From an uncultured Lachnobacterium sp. (GTDB taxonomy: Bacteria > Bacillota > Clostridia > Lachnospirales > Lachnospiraceae), in the NCBI GenBank assembly GCA_900549895.1, contig URQG01000041.1, positions 1-10,821 on the forward strand: DNA of 10,821 nucleotides. Reading direction: 5' to 3'. The notes under the pieces are model-generated. The model was not told where the DNA came from. It saw only the letters and a program-made list of their open reading frames with translations, and ran no database searches. Positions 7,946-10,821 of the stretch are shown in pieces; the first letter of the stretch is position 1, and each line of letters starts with the position of its first letter. Both the position numbers and the translations under genes were made by a program.

Positions 7946-7957
7946 ATCCTCTATCAT
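7929..7957 (+). promoter_or_regulatory. Possible promoter for rsmI
   Basis: TTGACG (7929-7934) and TATCAT (7952-7957) are 17 bp apart, each one base from the sigma-A consensus. Transcription would start near 7964, leaving a leader of about 100 nt before rsmI. The -35 lies in the 3' arm of the fru operon terminator. No better pair was seen between the terminator and rsmI, but the match could be chance. Confidence 0.42.
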
Positions 7958-8063
7958 AAATCATGAATAGGCAATGATTACAAAATAAGTCTTGTGACTT
8001 TCGATAAAATATGTCAGAAGGATGATGGTAAATAAGCTGACATACAAGACAGGGGAGAAATCT

Positions 8064-8936
8064 ATGGAAGAAAAAAATCGTATCGGAGAGAAAACAACCG
8101 GTACTTTATATCTGTGTGCGACACCGATCGGAAATCTGGAAGATATCACATTCCGTGTGCTGCGCACCTTAAAAGAAGTGGATCTGATCGCGGCAGAGGA
8201 TACGCGTAATTCGATCAAGCTACTGAACCACTTTGAAATCAAGACGCCGATGACCAGTTATCACGAATATAATAAGATTGAAAAGGCGTATCAGCTTGTC
8301 GATAAGATGCGTGCCGGCAAAGACATCGCACTTATCACAGATGCCGGTACACCGGGGATTTCGGATCCGGGAGAGGATATTGTAAGGATCTGTTACGAGG
8401 AAGGAATTCCGGTGACTTCGCTTCCGGGAGCGGCAGCGTGTGTGACCGCACTCACGATGTCCGGAATGCCGACGAGACGTTTCGCGTTCGAGGCTTTTCT
8501 GCCGAAGGATAAGAAGGAGCATCAGGCGGTACTTACGGAATTGGAGCAGGAGACGCGCACGATCATTATCTATGAGGCACCGCATCATCTGGTAAAGACG
8601 CTGACCGAGCTTTCGGAGCATCTTGGCGGGGAGAGACGACTTACAATCTGTCGGGAGCTTACGAAGAAGCATGAAGAAAAAACGCAGACCACCCTTGCGG
8701 ACAGTCTGCAGTATTACGCGGTCAATGATCCGCGTGGGGAATATGTGCTTGTGATCGAGGGACGATCCCGCGAGGATATGATCCGCGAGCAGCAGGCAAG
8801 CTGGGAGAACATGAGTGTCGAGGAGCATATGCAGCATTACGAGTCGCAGGGAATCGACCGCAAAGAAGCGATGAAGCTTGTTGCGAAGGACCGCGGTGTC
8901 AGCAAGCGCGACATCTATCAGGCATTGTTGCAGTAA
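8064..8936 (+). CDS. rsmI: 16S rRNA (cytidine1402-2'-O)-methyltransferase
   Basis: 290 residues with the start chosen here, the normal RsmI length. The enzyme methylates the 2'-OH of C1402 in the decoding centre of the 30S subunit using S-adenosylmethionine. It belongs to the tetrapyrrole-methylase (SAM MTase class III) fold. Signatures are LYLCATPIGNLEDITFRVL (15-33), AAEDTRNS (43-50), ALITDAGTPGISDPGED (89-105), SLPGAAA (119-125) and YEAPHHL in the middle. A C-terminal helical segment ends in DRGVSKRDIYQALLQ. ATG 8064 is preferred because GGGGAG stands 6 nt upstream and the family homology starts soon after. The in-frame ATGs at 8022 and 8025 would add 13-14 residues without family resemblance, and their possible ribosome site is too close. 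The stop abuts the stop of the gene on the other strand. Confidence 0.95.
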   Translation: MEEKNRIGEKTTGTLYLCATPIGNLEDITFRVLRTLKEVDLIAAEDTRNSIKLLNHFEIKTPMTSYHEYNKIEKAYQLVDKMRAGKDIALITDAGTPGISDPGEDIVRICYEEGIPVTSLPGAAACVTALTMSGMPTRRFAFEAFLPKDKKEHQAVLTELEQETRTIIIYEAPHHLVKTLTELSEHLGGERRLTICRELTKKHEEKTQTTLADSLQYYAVNDPRGEYVLVIEGRSREDMIREQQASWENMSVEEHMQHYESQGIDRKEAMKLVAKDRGVSKRDIYQALLQ

Positions 8937-10685
8937 TTATTGCAGCGCTTTCTCAATTTGTTCATCCAGAATTGCAAACGGCGACGGTCCGGTACGAAGG
9001 ATTGCCTCATGGAAGGCAACGGTATCGAACCGGTCGCCGTTTTTTTGTGCGTATTTGTCATGAAGCTGCCGGAACTGTAGGTAGCCCACATAATATTTCA
9101 GATAGTTTCCCGGATCTTCGAGGACGAGATCCGTGATCGCATCGATCGTTTCCTCGTCACTGATGCCGTAATTACTCCAGAATTTCAGCATTTCCGGCTT
9201 TTTCCACCCATGATAATGAATACCGATATCGGAACTGGCGTAGAGGCTCAGCGTTGCCGCCTGATTGTGCTGCAACAGGGCAGCCACATCCTTCGGGAGG
9301 TCTGCGTAGTAGTACGCCTGCATCTCGACATATGTTGCCCAGCCTTCCGTGTAGGCAGGATAATTTAAAAGAGCCTGCACTTTTGGATCACCGGCCGCGT
9401 AGGAAGAGATCGTCTGATAGAGGTGGCCCGGAAAGCCCTCGTGGGCAAGTGTTGTAAAATAGGATACATCGTTGTATTTATTTGCATCGTTTATATAGAT
9501 ACGATTGTAGGAATAATCATCGATCGGTGCGGTAATATAGAATGCCGGTGCGAGATATTCCGATAAAGCAGGATCTACGTGGCAGACCTCGTAAGTGGTA
9601 TCCGGTGCAGCAGGGAAATCGGCAAGCATGGCTTTTTTCAAGGTTTCTATCATCTCATTTTCATCGGTCATCGTCCATTTTGGATCGGAAGATTCGGCAA
9701 GCAGCTTCGGGTTCTTTGTCAGAAGATCGGAGCAGAAAGCGGTATCTTCCTCACGCGCATCCGTAATCTGCTGTTCAATTTCTTCGATGGTAAGATCAAG
9801 CCCGGTATTGTAAGAAACGAGAGCCTCATAGTAGGCTTTGCCATCTTTATACTGACAGAGTCCCCAATCGTTTCTGCCGCATCCGAGCAGTTTGGTCAGC
9901 CCCGAGATCATTTGTGTGTAGGCAGGAATTACATGGTCTGCGATCACTTCCTGATTGCGTGTAATATAGGTTTCTTTGTCGGACGCGCTCAGTCCGTCCA
10001 TGGAATCGAGTCGGTTTGCAAATGTTTCCAATAGGAAATTGTCATCCGGATGTTCCGTAAACACTTCACATCCATCGATCACTTTCATGCAGCTTTTATC
10101 CGACATAAAGAGACCGGCGTCCGCCTTTTTCTGCTCAAAGGTAAGAATATCCTTGAAATATTCCTCCATCTGGGAGAGCAGAGTCAGATAATCTTCCACA
10201 TCCTGTTTATCATAGAATGGATATTCCGCAAGAAGAATCGGAAGCTGCGAGGTCACACCGCTCGATGGTGTTAAGACTTCCTCGTAGAGAGGATATTGTG
10301 CGATCGCCTGTTGGCGCTTGAGCGAATCGGACAGAAGCGCATAGGTCAGCTTTCCTTTTGCATCGAGAGAGCGTTTGGAGTAAGAATCAAGCTTTGTTTG
10401 CAGGTTTTCAATCTTGGAGAGGGCATTCTTTTGTGTTTCCCAGGAAAAGTTGCCGAGTCGTACTTCCGGGGAGGTGATTCCGGCGGACTTGAGGTTTTTT
10501 AATGTAAAGTGCAAATTCATGGTATTAGCTGTCACCTCGTCCTCAAAAAGCTGGTCTACAAAAGTGTCGAATGATTGAGAAGTTCCGGCATGGGAAAGCC
10601 CCGAAAAACCTCGGGCGCATAGAAAGATCACAAGCAGCAGTGTAGCGGCAAGCAGGATGCGATACTTTTTCAGAAAGGATTTCAT
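8937..10685 (-). CDS. DUF885-family predicted metallopeptidase, exported or membrane-anchored
   Basis: 582 residues. The N-terminus has basic residues (KSFLKKYR) then a hydrophobic helix at about 8-27, so the protein is exported and either anchored or cleaved. Cys23 is not in a good lipobox (VIFLC), so a lipoprotein is less likely. The rest is a soluble, mainly helical ectodomain resembling the DUF885 family (Pfam PF05960). The zinc-site motif is LAHEGFPGHLYQT with His415, Glu416 and His421, followed 26 residues after the second His by Glu447 in AYTEGWATYVE. C-terminal LKYYVGYLQF and FHEAILRTGPSPFAIL also fit. The substrate is unknown; peptide hydrolysis is inferred from the motif. The ATG at 10685 is chosen because AGGAG lies 7 nt upstream and the signal helix begins directly after it. 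The frame stays open upstream to the contig end, but those extra 39 residues come from leader DNA and library adapter. The gene is monocistronic as far as visible. Confidence 0.87.
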   Translation of the reverse strand: MKSFLKKYRILLAATLLLVIFLCARGFSGLSHAGTSQSFDTFVDQLFEDEVTANTMNLHFTLKNLKSAGITSPEVRLGNFSWETQKNALSKIENLQTKLDSYSKRSLDAKGKLTYALLSDSLKRQQAIAQYPLYEEVLTPSSGVTSQLPILLAEYPFYDKQDVEDYLTLLSQMEEYFKDILTFEQKKADAGLFMSDKSCMKVIDGCEVFTEHPDDNFLLETFANRLDSMDGLSASDKETYITRNQEVIADHVIPAYTQMISGLTKLLGCGRNDWGLCQYKDGKAYYEALVSYNTGLDLTIEEIEQQITDAREEDTAFCSDLLTKNPKLLAESSDPKWTMTDENEMIETLKKAMLADFPAAPDTTYEVCHVDPALSEYLAPAFYITAPIDDYSYNRIYINDANKYNDVSYFTTLAHEGFPGHLYQTISSYAAGDPKVQALLNYPAYTEGWATYVEMQAYYYADLPKDVAALLQHNQAATLSLYASSDIGIHYHGWKKPEMLKFWSNYGISDEETIDAITDLVLEDPGNYLKYYVGYLQFRQLHDKYAQKNGDRFDTVAFHEAILRTGPSPFAILDEQIEKALQ

Positions 10686-10709
10686 AAGAGAGCTCCTGTG
10701 AGCGAAATT

Positions 10710-10715
10710 ATTATA
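10710..10715 (-). promoter_or_regulatory. Possible -10 element for the DUF885 gene
   Basis: On the minus strand a perfect TATAAT reads from 10715 to 10710, 24 nt before the ATG, and would give a leader of about 18 nt containing the AGGAG site. No good -35 hexamer lies 16-18 bp further upstream. Just beyond it are a small hairpin ATGC-GAAA-GCAT (10720-10731) and a second ATGCGAA (10740-10746) 20 bp away, of unknown meaning. Confidence 0.35.
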
Positions 10716-10773
10716 TGGTATGCGAAAGCATGCACTCTCATGCGAAGTAAGAAGTGGGGATTGGGGATAAATG

Positions 10774-10821
10774 CTGTCTCTTATACACATCTCCGAGCCC
10801 ACGAGACGCGTAGTAATCTCG
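10774..10821. other. Illumina Nextera adapter left on the contig end (not genomic)
   Basis: CTGTCTCTTATACACATCT (10774-10792) is the reverse complement of the 19-bp Tn5 mosaic end used in Nextera tagmentation. CCGAGCCCACGAGAC (10793-10807) is the read-2 side adapter tail. GCGTAGTA (10808-10815) matches the Nextera XT i7 index I know as N719, and ATCTCG (10816-10821) is the start of the P7 primer site. The order and spacing are exactly those of read-through into the library adapter. Genomic sequence therefore ends at about 10773. Confidence 0.98.

Noticed and set aside
8022..8063. Longer rsmI start at ATG 8022 or 8025
   Set aside because: The AGAAGG before it is 0-3 nt from the ATG, too close. 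The extra residues have no family resemblance, while ATG 8064 has GGGGAG at 6 nt.
8220..8837. 205-codon open frame opposite rsmI
   Set aside because: Antisense shadow of a strongly conserved gene; the composition is rich in Arg, Leu and His and no family is recognisable.
1..10773. CRISPR array, tRNA or rRNA gene, insertion sequence or phage material
   Set aside because: No regularly spaced repeats, no tRNA-like cloverleaf, no transposase or integrase motif, and no stretch of clearly different composition was seen; nearly all the space is covered by conserved chromosomal genes.
10686..10802. Upstream extension of the DUF885 gene with GTG start near 10802
   Set aside because: The first ten residues are translated adapter, and the remaining 29 are leader DNA carrying the ribosome site and a TATAAT. 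The signal helix directly after ATG 10685 shows the true start.

Overview
The window looks like the end of a short-read draft contig from a Clostridia-type Firmicute, most likely a gut Lachnospiraceae. This is inferred from the moderately AT-rich DNA, strong GGAGG-type ribosome binding sites, the fruR-fruK-fruA PTS operon style, and a sigma-factor gene coupled to a membrane-anchored beta-propeller protein. No rRNA, tRNA, CRISPR array, insertion sequence or phage gene is visible. The last 48 bases are not genomic: they are Illumina Nextera library adapter.

Layout. (1) Positions 1-2255, + strand: the last 24 codons of a sigma-70-family factor, overlapping by 4 nt a 727-residue protein with a cytosolic N-terminus, one membrane helix and an outside beta-propeller. 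This is probably a sigma/membrane-regulator pair. A strong hairpin terminator (2254-2292) closes it. (2) Positions 2293-7945, + strand: a fructose-utilisation operon. A near-consensus promoter (TTGACT, 17 bp, TATAAT) is surrounded by three copies of a TGAWTGAYTTTGA repeat, the likely FruR operators. The genes are fruR (DeoR-family repressor), fruK (1-phosphofructokinase), fruA (one-chain fructose PTS IIABC) and ptsI (PTS enzyme I), followed by a terminator. (3) Positions 7929-8936, + strand: rsmI, the 16S rRNA C1402 2'-O-methyltransferase, with a possible promoter whose -35 lies inside the preceding terminator stem. (4) Positions 8937-10685, - strand: a 582-residue DUF885-family predicted secreted or membrane-anchored metallopeptidase, convergent with rsmI with zero bases between the stop codons. 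(5) Positions 10774-10821: adapter.

How the genes work together. Enzyme I takes phosphate from PEP and passes it to HPr (not encoded here), then to His67 of the IIA domain and Cys177 of the IIB domain of FruA. FruA imports fructose as fructose-1-phosphate, FruK converts this to fructose-1,6-bisphosphate for glycolysis, and FruR probably senses a sugar phosphate and controls the whole operon through the repeats. The sigma/propeller pair, rsmI and the peptidase are functionally separate neighbours.

Most of the window is ordinary conserved chromosome. The points most worth a second look are the sigma/beta-propeller pair, the repeat architecture at the fru promoter, enzyme I without HPr in the operon, and the adapter, which creates a false N-terminus for the peptidase if the longest ORF is taken.
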